Positions 17,267 through 25,601 of a stretch of 64,000 nucleotides of DNA are shown here, one piece after another. A program made the position numbers and the translations under genes. The notes below the pieces were generated by a model, which saw only the letters and a list, made by a program, of their open reading frames with translations, was not told the DNA's origin and did not search any database. This DNA comes from Micromonospora sp. KC606 (GTDB taxonomy: Bacteria > Actinomycetota > Actinomycetes > Mycobacteriales > Micromonosporaceae): the NCBI RefSeq assembly GCF_004348675.1, contig NZ_SMKN01000012.1:1-64000 (forward strand), read 5' to 3'. The stretch's first letter is position 1, and each line of letters opens with the position of its first letter.

Positions 17267-18106
17267 CTATGCCAACTCGTGCAGCCGGTCCAGGCTGGCG
17301 CGTTGGGTTGGGGTCAGGTGGAGTCCTTCTGCAGCGAGGTTTTCCTCCAGATGGTCTACCCGGGCGGTGCCGGGGATCGGAAGTATGACCGGTGAGCGGC
17401 CAAGGAGCCAGGCGAGCGCAATCTGGGTGGCAGTGGCACCGACGTCAGACGCCACGGCGGCGATTCCCGCCTTTGCCCCCGATGTGCCTGCGGCAACAGG
17501 TCGCCACGGCAGAAACGCGATCCCTGCCCGCTCGCAGGCCGTGAGAACGGGCTCGTGCTCGCGGTCGAGCACGTTGTACCGGTTCTGCACGCTCGCCACA
17601 TCAACGGTCTGACGCGCTTGCTCGAGTTCGGCGACGGTGACCTCTGACAATCCGATCCGGGCAATCTTGCCTTCATCCCTCAGGTCCCGCAGCGTGCCGA
17701 CCTGGTCAGCCAGCGGCGTCTCCGGATCGATCCGATGCAGCTGGAGCAGCTCGATCCGCTCGACGCGCAGTCGGCGCAGCGCCTGCTCAACCTGCGCGCG
17801 CAGCACAGATGGCCGCCCGTCCAGTTTCCACGCTGCCTGAGGACCCGACCGTGCGACGCCGACCTTGGTCGTGACGAGCAGCCCGTCCGGATAGGGGTAC
17901 AAGGCCTCAGCGAGAAGCTCCTCGTTGGCTCCCCCGCCATACAGGTAGGCGGTATCGATCAGCGTGACACCAAGATCGACGGCCCGCCGGACCACCGCCA
18001 GAGCGGACTCGCGGGCAGCACCGGCCTCGGTCGGCAGGTGCATGGCACCGAACCCGAGCCGGCGTACCTCCAGGTCTCCTCCGATACGGAACACCGTCGA
18101 TGTCAT
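17267..18106 (-). CDS. Aldo/keto reductase
   Basis: The 279-residue protein has the AKR signatures. GVTLIDTAYLYGGGANEELL contains catalytic Asp and Tyr, TTKVGVAR contains the Lys, and RIELLQLHRIDPETP contains His; these are followed by the IGLSEV strand and the GTARVDHLEENLAA cofactor-binding tail. ATG 18106 is preceded by GGGGGAG, an excellent ribosome site, which excludes the longer upstream frame. It is an NADPH-dependent (beta/alpha)8 barrel enzyme. The substrate is unknown. Confidence 0.9.
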   Translation of the reverse strand: MTSTVFRIGGDLEVRRLGFGAMHLPTEAGAARESALAVVRRAVDLGVTLIDTAYLYGGGANEELLAEALYPYPDGLLVTTKVGVARSGPQAAWKLDGRPSVLRAQVEQALRRLRVERIELLQLHRIDPETPLADQVGTLRDLRDEGKIARIGLSEVTVAELEQARQTVDVASVQNRYNVLDREHEPVLTACERAGIAFLPWRPVAAGTSGAKAGIAAVASDVGATATQIALAWLLGRSPVILPIPGTARVDHLEENLAAEGLHLTPTQRASLDRLHELA

Positions 18107-18295
18107 TTTGTCTCCCCCGTTGAAGGCGCCAACGCTAGCAGCGCACTCCGGCCACGTCTGTCCGCATCGACGGTCGGAGCCCTCATGGCCGCACTCATCT
18201 GCCGCAAGCAGCACGCAGCTTCTCGGACGGTTGCCACCGAATGGCTTGGGGCTACGCCGATGAGTGGAGGGCAGCGGTCGCGAGCGGTTTGGGTT

Positions 18296-18775
18296 TCAGC
18301 GCACGTTGTGGAGTGCTCGGGTGATGTCCTGCCGTAGATGTACTGCCTCCTCTTCGTGGTCACAGAGCAGCAGGACCTTGAACGGGATGGCCCTACCCTC
18401 CGGTTGGCCGAGCGGGTCGGCCCAGTGGTGAACTACCTGGGCGAGGATGCGGAAGAGTGTGTGCTGGTCCTGGGTGCTGTCCGGCAGCAGCCGGGGCGCG
18501 TTGTCGACGGTCACCAGGTAGCCGTCCGCTGGCAGCCAGTGCAGATCTCTGAGGCAGTCGGACAGGGCATTCCAGTTCCAGCCGAAGTAGCTGGGAAAGA
18601 GCAAGGCATCCGAGAAGTCGTAGAAGACCCGGTCAGCATCGGTCATCCTCGTGCCGTCAAGGCGGGCGACCACGAATCTGCCGGACGCCGGTAGCACCGC
18701 AGCCAACTCCACCAGGGAACCACGCGAGCAGACCACGAGCGGATCCCTGGAGCGGTGCCACGCTTCGTCCGTCAT
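18296..18775 (-). CDS. Barstar-family protein
   Basis: The 159-residue protein carries the barstar fold signature. ARLDGTRMTDADRVFYDFSD is followed by FPSYFGWNWNALSDCLRDLH, where the FGxNWxALxDCL helix binds RNase active sites. A normal barstar domain is about 90 residues, and this one has flanking extensions. The start is ATG 18775. No barnase-like RNase gene adjoins it, so it is an orphan immunity or antitoxin protein. Confidence 0.85.
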   Translation of the reverse strand: MTDEAWHRSRDPLVVCSRGSLVELAAVLPASGRFVVARLDGTRMTDADRVFYDFSDALLFPSYFGWNWNALSDCLRDLHWLPADGYLVTVDNAPRLLPDSTQDQHTLFRILAQVVHHWADPLGQPEGRAIPFKVLLLCDHEEEAVHLRQDITRALHNVR

Positions 18776-18931
18776 CCTGTCCACCTCGATCGACGTCCTC
18801 CACCACCATCGCGGCCTCATGCGCCAGGCCGCTCAGCACTTCCAGTCTTCCGGGCAAGAAGAGCAGCAGGACAGGTAAGCCGCCCGCCGGACGACCGGAT
18901 TTGCCGCTGAGCGCACGTGACCCCCTACCAA

Positions 18932-19135
18932 CTAAAGATGGTCGCAGTACGGAGAGCAACGACGGCCAAGGGCGTGGCCCAGGTCTCGCAGGAGAGTGGC
19001 CAGCCGCTCGGCCTCCTCGGCGGTTGGCGGAGGGATGGCTGCGCCAGCCGCGATGTGCTCTCCGCCCTCGTACAGCGCGACGTACAGGTCTTCGGCGGTT
19101 GCGCGGTCGAGCCGCAGAACGATGTCATCCCGCAT
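18932..19135 (-). CDS. Small hypothetical protein, 67 aa
   Basis: ATG 19135 opens a 67-residue frame, MRDDIVLRLDRATAEDLYVA and then LYEGGEHIAAG. A short strand-helix layout, acidic bias and good codon bias suggest a real small gene. No family is recognised. Confidence 0.45.
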   Translation of the reverse strand: MRDDIVLRLDRATAEDLYVALYEGGEHIAAGAAIPPPTAEEAERLATLLRDLGHALGRRCSPYCDHL

Positions 19136-19302
19136 GCGCAGACCCTAATCGCGCGTCATGCGGCACCGGTTGGCCAAGGTCGGGGTGCGCGGATCTGCCG
19201 CGATCCGCCCGTCACGATGCGTGCTTGGTCTGCCAGCGCTGAACATGCGGACATGCCGATAAGCGGATGCAGATCGTTGTGGTCCTGTGCCAGGGTCGTT
19301 AC

Positions 19303-19719
19303 ATGTCGATCATCTTGCGCGCAGCGGACAGCCGTGACGTACCGATCCTTGTCGGGGCCGACAGTCACGTGGAGAGCCACGAACTCCGGAGAATCATCAA
19401 GTCGGGCCGAGTAACGGTGTGCGTGATGGACGACTCCGTCGTCGGATGGCTCAGATGGGGCCTCTTCTGGGACGAGATTCCTTTCATGAATCTGTTGTTC
19501 GTCATGGAGCCACATCGTGGCAAAGGCCTTGGTACTCAGATGATCCAGCACTGGGAGCACCAGCAGCGAGCGGCAGGCCACCGTTCCGTGATGACGTCAA
19601 CGCTGGCGAGCGAAACGGCCCAGCATCTCTACCGCCGTCTTGGCTACGTCGATCGCGGATGCCTGCTGGTCCCGGGCGAACCACTGGAGATCATTCTCGG
19701 CAAGTCGTTGTCGGAGTAG
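19303..19719 (+). CDS. GNAT N-acetyltransferase
   Basis: The 138-residue protein has the GNAT fold. The acetyl-CoA-binding motif A is LLFVMEPHRGKGLGTQMIQH (R/Q-x-x-G-x-G/A type), then comes RSVMTSTLASETAQHLYRRL followed by GYVDRG, the usual C-terminal NAxxLYxRxGF equivalent. I prefer ATG 19303 (MSIILRAADSRDVP) over an upstream ATG at 19267, because GNAT proteins begin with such a strand. Substrate unknown. Confidence 0.85.
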   Translation: MSIILRAADSRDVPILVGADSHVESHELRRIIKSGRVTVCVMDDSVVGWLRWGLFWDEIPFMNLLFVMEPHRGKGLGTQMIQHWEHQQRAAGHRSVMTSTLASETAQHLYRRLGYVDRGCLLVPGEPLEIILGKSLSE

Positions 19720-19752
19720 TACGCGGATCTGCCGCGAAGCGCTCGGACGCTG

Positions 19753-20142
19753 TCAGTGCCGGCTTGGGACTATGCAGAAGGGGTGCCCGGCCGGGTCGGT
19801 GAGCACCCGGAACCGGTCTCCACCCGGCTGGTGCTCAGGCTTGGCCGCACCCAGCTCCAGCAGAACGGCCTCCGCTGCGCCGATGTCTTCGACTGCGAAG
19901 TCGAGGTGTAGTTGCTGGGGCACGCTCTGGTCAGGCCAGCGTGGCGGCTGGTGGTCGTTGACCCGCTGAAAGCCGATGAACAGCCCGTCATCCCGGGTGA
20001 GCCCGGCGAACTCATCGTCGGACTTGGGGTGCAGTGCGAGTCCGGTGGCCCGCTGGTAGAACGCGGCCAACTCCAGGGGGTCGGCGCAGTCGAGCGTGAT
20101 CGCCGCGAGGGTCAGCGTCGAGCGCACGGGCCACTCCTTCAT
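19753..20142 (-). CDS. VOC (glyoxalase/bleomycin-resistance fold) protein
   Basis: The 129-residue protein begins LAAITLDCADPLELAAFYQR and contains QLHLDFAVEDIGAAEAVLLE and FRVLTDPAGHPFCIVPS. This is the paired beta-alpha-beta-beta-beta pattern of vicinal-oxygen-chelate proteins. Metal-ligand-type residues (the Asp/His and terminal acidic positions) are only partly conserved. The start is ATG 20142. Specific function unknown. Confidence 0.8.
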   Translation of the reverse strand: MKEWPVRSTLTLAAITLDCADPLELAAFYQRATGLALHPKSDDEFAGLTRDDGLFIGFQRVNDHQPPRWPDQSVPQQLHLDFAVEDIGAAEAVLLELGAAKPEHQPGGDRFRVLTDPAGHPFCIVPSRH

Positions 20143-20290
20143 GGTGACGTGGCGGCAAGTCCACAGCAGGGTGCGTGCCTGCCGCCGTCCGACTGTGGCG
20201 GCCGCCCGGCGACGCGTTCGGACCGGTCAGATCACCGCGGATCGTCGAGGTAGCCGCGATGAGTGTGTTACCGAGCATTGTTTCGATCGG

Positions 20291-20767
20291 TCAATCGTGG
20301 TCGTAGACGGTGGTATCGATGTCGCGGCCACACAAGGTCGCGGTGACGAGCGGTTCGATACGCTCCCACCGGCCGCCAGCCAGGCCACAACCAATGCGCG
20401 GCATATGGACGGTAGCGGACAGCCGCACGGCGTGCTCGGCGAGGACCCTCAGGCACCGCTCGACGGCGTCGAATCGGATCGGCAGCCCGCTGCTGCCAGT
20501 GCGGATGCCGCGCTGGGCGACCATGTTGGCCACCCAGGTGTCGGGACGGACCTGAACCAACTGGGTAGCGCCAAGGCCGAAGTCGTTGCCGGAGCGCTCA
20601 CGGTGCCACTGCCGGTAGGCACGTTCGGGTTCCGGCCACCGGCGGGAGACCGCCAAAACGAAGCCCTTGCCCCATCCACCGAGGTCGTTGCATACATGGG
20701 CGATGATCTTTGGTCCCTTTGCCTGAGGACTGGTTGCATCGCCTCTGATGATCCGCAGCGGTACCAC
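20291..20767 (-). CDS. Macro-domain protein
   Basis: The 158-residue protein starts VPLRIIRGDATSP. It contains KIIAHVCNDLGGWGKGFVLA (ADP-ribose-binding loop 1 with the conserved Asn) and VHMPRIGCGLAGGRWERIEP (loop 2), which place it with Poa1p/ADP-ribose-1''-phosphatase-like macro domains. GTG 20767 has GGGAG nine bases upstream. Such proteins bind or hydrolyse ADP-ribose derivatives. The partner process is not evident locally. Confidence 0.8.
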   Translation of the reverse strand: MVPLRIIRGDATSPQAKGPKIIAHVCNDLGGWGKGFVLAVSRRWPEPERAYRQWHRERSGNDFGLGATQLVQVRPDTWVANMVAQRGIRTGSSGLPIRFDAVERCLRVLAEHAVRLSATVHMPRIGCGLAGGRWERIEPLVTATLCGRDIDTTVYDHD

Positions 20768-20950
20768 GCGGTGATGCTCCCATCGGCGCAATCTGCCGTC
20801 GAGCCCGTTTCGGTTTGCCGCGTCGCTACCGAGCGCTGGATTACCGCGCACTCTCATGCCGCGGATGGTGCGCGGGTAGCGGGCTACAACCCAGTAGCCA
20901 GAGCATCTGGCGCCAGGGCGCTGCGGTCGCGTGGGCTCGCACCGTCCTCG

Positions 20951-21390
20951 TTACTCACATCGTGCCTGTGGTGGCGTCGCACCTGCGGCTTTGAGCAGCG
21001 CTTCCGTCTCGGAGTAGCCGCCTCGGACGGCCCATTCGAGGGGCGACAGTCCGCTGCCGCGGTCTTCGCGGAGGTTCGGATCTGCGCCCTGTTCGAGGAG
21101 TTCGCGACGGCGCCGTCGTGCCCCCACGCTGCGGCTCCCGTCAAGGGTGTCCCTTCCTCGCCGCGCCCGCTTTCGACATTCGGGTCCGCGCCGGCATCCA
21201 AGAGGATCCGCACCGCCGCACGCCCGTTCTGCACCGCTGCCAGATAGAGGGGCGTGGTGCCGTCACGGTCTGCCGCATTCGGGTCTGCCCCCGCACGCAA
21301 CAGCGCAAGCACGGTCGGGAGATCGTCACGCAGCAGCGACTCCATCAGACGGGCGGTGAGCTTCTTGCGCTGTCGGACGTTCACCAGCAT
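20951..21390 (-). pseudogene. Ankyrin-repeat protein with one frameshift
   Basis: Two repeats are read in the first frame (LPTVLALLRAGADPNAADRD, GTTPLYLAAVQNGRAAVRIL). Then, after a one-base slip near 21115, a third continues in another frame (RELLEQGADPNLREDRG, LSPLEWAVRGGYSETEALLK). The joined product would be about 145 residues and ends TAA at 20951-20953. The downstream frame remains intact, so the slip is recent or a sequencing error. Confidence 0.7.
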
Positions 21391-21491
21391 CAGAATAGAC
21401 AGTCCCGGCTCTTCACGAGCATTCCAACGACGCGGCTCCCGGGCATCCGCTCATGCCACAACCGGGGCCGCGTCGGCCTGCAGAGCGGCCG

Positions 21492-22133
21492 TCACGTCCG
21501 TGCGGTTGCTCGGGCACTTTGCCGATGGGTGACGTCCGGGCGGGCATTGAGGCCGGCGGCGATCTGATCCGGCAGCGGGTAGACATCCTCGACAGGCAGT
21601 TGAGCTTCGGCCGCCTGTTCGTCGCCGCTGTGCAGAAGCTCGCGGACCCGGTGCACCATGGGGGTGATATCCGTGACGGCAACCATCCAATCGTCGACGT
21701 ACCGGTCGACAGCCTCGCCGGACAACCCAACCTGCAGCGACCGGTACGGCAACGCCTTCAACTGCAGCGACCGTTCAGGATCCCACTGCACTCGTACGGG
21801 GCTGGTCTTCAGTTGCCGTGCCCAGGTCGTCTTGTCGCCGTGCAGGTCTCGCTCGTAGTGACTCAGGCAGGCTCGCGCCAGCGCCCACTCAAATCCCTCC
21901 CGCGTGATGTCGACGGACAGCACGCGCTCCTGCCCCGGCTTCATAGCCCAGCCGCAGCGGTACATCATCCACAGGAAAGACGGCTTGATCCACGTCATCC
22001 GGTCCCGCTTGAAGGGGGCCACGAATCGGCCGGCTGCCACCGCCGGCAACGCAATCTGCGGGGGATACGCCTGGTACACGGTGATGGTGTCCGCCGAGTA
22101 GCGGGCACGGATCTGACGGGCGGGAACGGACAC
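21492..22133 (-). CDS. DUF4291 family protein
   Basis: The 213-residue protein matches DUF4291 through most of its length: RQIRARYSADTITVYQAYPP, FKRDRMTWIKPSFLWMMYRC, GWAMKPGQERVLSVDITREG and LQVGLSGEAVDRYVDDWMVA. Length is normal. Biochemical function is not established. It stands alone between the ankyrin remnant and an unknown gene. Confidence 0.88.
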   Translation of the reverse strand: MSVPARQIRARYSADTITVYQAYPPQIALPAVAAGRFVAPFKRDRMTWIKPSFLWMMYRCGWAMKPGQERVLSVDITREGFEWALARACLSHYERDLHGDKTTWARQLKTSPVRVQWDPERSLQLKALPYRSLQVGLSGEAVDRYVDDWMVAVTDITPMVHRVRELLHSGDEQAAEAQLPVEDVYPLPDQIAAGLNARPDVTHRQSARATART

Positions 22134-22266
22134 ACCCGATCTTCACCGATCGGGACTCGATTGCTCCACCGAGATTCCGCACCCTGTCGGCGCCCGTGGC
22201 TGCACCCGGATCTGCGCGAGGCGCTCGCCGTCGTCTGCCCCGACTGCCTCCGCCTGGGGTGGGGCA

Positions 22267-22896
22267 CTACTGTGAGTATTCGGCGTGCAGTTCGGCGTAC
22301 GGCCGACGCTGTTCAGGATGGCGCCTGGTTCTGCCCATGCCGATCTCGGCGCAGCAGTGCGTGCCCGGCGTGCGGGCGCGATGAGCCGGGCACTCCTCGG
22401 CCAGGGCGCGGACCTGGTCGGCCTCCAGTTCGAACGCCTCGCGGCTGCCGGTGAGCACCAACGTGTCGGCGGCGATGTCCCATCGAAGATGGTCGCGGAA
22501 CTCCTGGTGCCAGGTTCGTCGGTGGTCGGCGATCGACCGCGACGGCCATGCGTGACTGGGTAGGACGATGGTGTGGGGCCTGCCGGTCCCCAACCGGGAA
22601 CGGACCTGCTTCCACCGTGACGGCGGAAATGCGAGACGGTGGTGCAACAGCACCAGGTCGAGCAGGCGCCCCCAACCGTGATGGTCGGGGAGTTTCGCGC
22701 GGCGCAGGGGGAGGTAGACGATCGTGTGCGGCGACCGGGCAGCCAGGCCCCACGCCTGGGCGAACATCACCGCTGTTTCCTTGTCGAGGCAGAACTGGGC
22801 GCCGAGACGGCCCTCACAGAGACCGGCAAACCTCGGCGTTTCCGCCGGCCGCACGACTCGGTACTGATGGCACCCGAGCTGGACCGTACTGACCAT
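22267..22896 (-). CDS. Hypothetical protein, 209 aa
   Basis: ATG 22896 opens MVSTVQLGCHQYRVVRPAET. The frame has balanced composition with FCLDKETAVMFAQAWGLAAR and RSIADHRRTWHQEFRDHLRW. Third-position GC bias supports coding. No family is recognised, and the last 25 residues are more arginine-rich. The stop lies about 130 bases before the DUF4291 start on the same strand, so the two could be co-transcribed. Confidence 0.5.
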   Translation of the reverse strand: MVSTVQLGCHQYRVVRPAETPRFAGLCEGRLGAQFCLDKETAVMFAQAWGLAARSPHTIVYLPLRRAKLPDHHGWGRLLDLVLLHHRLAFPPSRWKQVRSRLGTGRPHTIVLPSHAWPSRSIADHRRTWHQEFRDHLRWDIAADTLVLTGSREAFELEADQVRALAEECPAHRARTPGTHCCAEIGMGRTRRHPEQRRPYAELHAEYSQ

Positions 22897-23192
22897 CACC
22901 GGCCATCTGCGTCCGCCCAACCGCTGACCCACTCCAGCAGCACCCCTCGACCAGTCGTCGTCTCGCCTCCGGCGAGCATTGTCGCGGGACCGGCATGAAA
23001 TGGCGACAGAGTTCCCGGACGACGTCGAACCCGTCCGTCTGATCTGGAGAGGCTGACGCTTGCTTCATCTTGTCGATTCGGCCTTCCCGGACCCGAGCCA
23101 AGATCGACTGCTCTCCTGCCGCGATCAGCGCAGCCGTCGGGCGCACAGAGCGAATGGGCCTGGGCTTCACGGTTCGGCGATCGTGGGGCCCA

Positions 23193-23858
23193 TCAGATGA
23201 CCCGTGCGGCGGTGGCTCGCCACGGGTGGTTCGGGTGCACGAGAGCCAGTGCGTCGACGAGCCACCGGCGCTGGTCGGCGTCGAGGAGCGGCAGCGTGCC
23301 GGCGAAGTCAACGCAGTCCTTGTCCCGGGAAGCCTTTGCCTTGAACAGGAGCGCCACCTCCGGTGCCAGGAACGGCAGTCCGCTCGCGTCGTGCCGTATC
23401 AGGTCGGCGTATCGGCGGCGGATCTGGGCGTCGCGGCGGCAGATCCACACGTCGCCGTCGTGTGGTTCGCGGAACACGTCGAAGCGCCAGCGACCGGCAG
23501 CCCGGTCCAGAGCCCACGTCTGGTGGCCTGCGGCGAGCGTGTCAGCGGACGCCGGTACCAGCGCCCCCGCGACGGGCACGTAGAAGTCGACCTCAGGGAA
23601 CCGCTGCGCGATCTCGGCGAACTGCGCCCGGGGAACCGCGATCTCCACGTCATTGTGGTCACGGGTCTGCCGGCCCCGGAACAGGTCGAGCGCCCAGCCG
23701 GCCGCGATGCACCAGGGCGCCGGCACGCCGGCTAGGCGCTCCCCGAGCACCCTCGGATGCCACGGCTCCCATGCGTCGAGGTCCGGCACCACGGCTGCGA
23801 CGCTACTACGCGGACGCCTCGCCCAGTCACGCCGAGACGCAACTGGCTCGATCACCAT
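23193..23858 (-). CDS. Nucleotidyltransferase-like protein (ANT/LinB-like)
   Basis: Residues 45-75 (PAPWCIAAGWALDLFRGRQT followed by RDHNDVEIAV) show the minimal nucleotidyltransferase signature: a glycine-rich helix, then two acidic residues on adjacent strands. Further along, GRWRFDVFREPHDGDVWICR and LPFLAPEVALLFKAKASRDK, continuing DCVDF, match the aminoglycoside/lincosamide adenylyltransferase-like family. The true start may be an internal GTG near 23790 rather than ATG 23858. The substrate cannot be assigned. Confidence 0.7.
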   Translation of the reverse strand: MVIEPVASRRDWARRPRSSVAAVVPDLDAWEPWHPRVLGERLAGVPAPWCIAAGWALDLFRGRQTRDHNDVEIAVPRAQFAEIAQRFPEVDFYVPVAGALVPASADTLAAGHQTWALDRAAGRWRFDVFREPHDGDVWICRRDAQIRRRYADLIRHDASGLPFLAPEVALLFKAKASRDKDCVDFAGTLPLLDADQRRWLVDALALVHPNHPWRATAARVI

Positions 23859-23912
23859 CGCCCGGACAAGCCGCCGTCCCTGGACCGGGTGTGCCCCGCC
23901 GTCGGCGTCTCA

Positions 23913-24147
23913 CTACCAGCGGGTGACGCCGCCGCCGGGTACGGCCACGAGGCGGAACTCCCGTGACACCGGCGGCGGCGTGCCAGTGACAGTGAACGCC
24001 TCGTACTGATGGTCCGGCGCGACGGCCAGGACTGCTTCATCGGCGAAGGTCAGCGTCAGCCGACCGTCTTCACGGATCTCGGCGGCCGTGACCTTCGCCC
24101 GATGTAGGTCGAGCAACACCGCCAGACCTGCCGACGCCGAGGGGTCA
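23913..24147 (-). pseudogene. DUF6188-like C-terminal fragment
   Basis: About 65 residues, VTAAEIREDGRLTLTFADEA through YEAFTVTG to LVAVPGGGVTRW, resemble the C-terminal beta-rich domain of DUF6188-type small proteins. The N-terminus is missing and the frame runs directly into an unrelated DUF1877-like 5' fragment upstream. It is a deletion chimera. Confidence 0.5.
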
Positions 24148-24294
24148 AAATTCGAGCCCGTTCCATGCTTTGTCGGTGGCGGTCCAGCGTTCGGAGTTGT
24201 CGTCCCGCTCCGTGGCAAGGTGGTGGGCCCAGGCGAAATCGGTCCTGGCCTGCTCCAGTTCGTCCGGGGAAACGCGCAGCCAGTTGCCGTTCAT
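24145..24294 (-). pseudogene. DUF1877-like N-terminal fragment
   Basis: ATG 24294 starts MNGNWLRVSPDELEQARTDF and ends after TDKAWNGLEF with a TGA at 24145. DUF1877 proteins begin in the same way (YLRV...ELE... and later DIDKAWHGL) but are about 160 residues. Only the first 49 are present here, fused out of frame to a different C-terminal fragment. Confidence 0.5.
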
Positions 24295-24384
24295 GCTCAC
24301 GGCGCCAGCCTAAATGCGGGCTACGACGCTTCTCCAGCAGCGGGCGAAGGGCTCCGGGCAACCCGACGGCGCACGGAGCTGCCA

Positions 24385-24847
24385 CGATCCGCGCGTCGCG
24401 GTGCCTGCCGCAAGGCGACGGCCACCCCCGCGCGGCTTGCCGAGTCGAGTGTATGCCGCCGAGCGAGCACTTGATCTTGGGCTGATGTGCGCGGTGTGTG
24501 CTCTCCGGCCGGTGCCACCGTGGGTCAACCGGTGCCAGCGCGGGTCACCGTGGCCCGCCGCCGGTCGCAAACGGGGGTTCGTGTGCTCGGGGTGTGGTCC
24601 TGGGCTGGGAGAACAGGGGTGCGGGTGACGCGGGTCAACCTGGGCCACTCCCTGCCACCCCAGGTGAACCCCAAGGTCGCTAGACTAGGCACTCGCGCCC
24701 TCGTAGCTCAGGGGATAGAGCATCGGTTTCCTAAGACGACGCTCTATCTGTACCCGAAGGCTGACTACCTGCGGGTTCCTATGTTGTCTTCGTGTTAGTG
24801 GGTCGCACACGCGCGTTGCTGTGCTCGCTTGCCGAAGATCAGCAGAA
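24385..24847. repeat. 463-bp direct repeat, right copy
   Basis: This is the partner of 8339-8801: same orientation and same length. The tRNA-like promoter box TAGACT (24681-24686) and the tRNA-Arg half are retained. Divergence is highest in the first 60 bases and just after the tRNA half. The right copy abuts the RT scrap and the CBASS operon. Confidence 0.8.
24697..24734 (+). pseudogene. tRNA-Arg(CCU) 5' half, second copy
   Basis: This is the same acceptor/D-arm/anticodon half as at 8652-8688, here with the complete TTTCCTAA anticodon loop. It is followed by GACGACGCTCTATC instead of the 3' half. GATAGAGC in the D-arm region pairs with GCTCTATC downstream, so the broken tRNA can refold as a hairpin. 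No complete tRNA is possible. Confidence 0.7.
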
Positions 24848-24934
24848 CGGGCGTAAGTCCTGCTCAGGCCGCGCTTCGGTCGGTTGGACGCGTCCTTATC
24901 AGATCCGGCAAAGTTGCCGCGCCGCGTCAGTCTA

Positions 24935-25155
24935 CGGTGCTGCGAGAGCGTGGGCCAGCAGCGTGGCGAGTTTGGCTGCGGGGTGCCGGGTGGTGACGAC
25001 CGACCCAGAGAACTCGGCCGATGAGGTATTGAGCAAGTCGGGGTGGCCGGCCCGGTTCCGCCGGCGAGGCCGGTGCGGGTGGCGTTGTGGAGGATGGCGC
25101 GGAGCTGGTCGTATTCGTTGCGGGGTGCGGCGGGGTGGTGGTTCTGGCGATGGGG
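24935..25155 (-). pseudogene. Reverse transcriptase C-terminal scrap (retron-like)
   Basis: Three minus-strand frames yield RNEYDQLRAILHNATRTG, then LAQYLIGRVLWV, then TTRHPAAKLATLLAHAL. Together they resemble the C-terminal tail found in a family of chromosomal retron-like reverse transcriptases (typical pattern: LKAILHNCARTGP...RAHLLGRVAWV...NPARGAKLRAL). The catalytic YxDD region is absent. It lies five bases beyond the CBASS JAB stop. Confidence 0.45.
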
Positions 25156-25160
25156 AAAGC

Positions 25161-25601
25161 TCAGGCACTGACCTCGAGGACCGTCTGTGACCTGCCACGA
25201 CGAGCCGCTCGTATGTCGAGGACGCCGCCGGAGCGGTGCACGATGAGCAGCAGCGGCTGGGGGTAGGCGCGGGAGGCGCTGCGAATGGATTTGAGGTCCT
25301 GCGCGCTTGCCTCACAGGGTGCCGGATGGCTGTGCCAGTCGCCGACATAACCCATCCAGGGGTGCCCGGCAGTGGCGATCGCCCGGTCGAGGGCCTCCTG
25401 GGCAAGGTTCTCGCGCCGGATCCACGAGGTGCCGGAGGCGGCCGGATCCACTACCTCGACGGCAGAACGGACGATCACCCTGTCGCTGTCCCACCACCCA
25501 AGAAGCAGACCGCCGGCCTCCAGCGGTGCGGCACGTCCGGCCGCTTGGTTGATGGTCTGACGAGCGTCAGAGTGAATCATCACTGGAACTGGGCCGGTCA
25601 C
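25161..25601 (-). CDS. cap3: CBASS Cap3, JAB/JAMM-family peptidase
   Basis: The 146-residue Prok-JAB protein has the full JAMM zinc-protease motif: a glutamate in LEAGGLLLGW, then GDWHSHPAPCEASAQD (HxHP followed by S-x-x-D). In type II CBASS, Cap3 removes the conjugate that Cap2 attaches to the CD-NTase C-terminus and so tunes signalling. Its ATG overlaps the Cap2 stop by four bases, and it is the last gene of the operon. Identification is by motif and context together. Confidence 0.88.
   Translation of the reverse strand: MTGPVPVMIHSDARQTINQAAGRAAPLEAGGLLLGWWDSDRVIVRSAVEVVDPAASGTSWIRRENLAQEALDRAIATAGHPWMGYVGDWHSHPAPCEASAQDLKSIRSASRAYPQPLLLIVHRSGGVLDIRAARRGRSQTVLEVSA

Noticed and set aside
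22814..23192. Minus-strand frame containing AALIAAGEQSILARVREGRI
   Set aside because: Partly protein-like but overlapping the start of another gene, with a poor C-terminal half and no family; insufficient to call.
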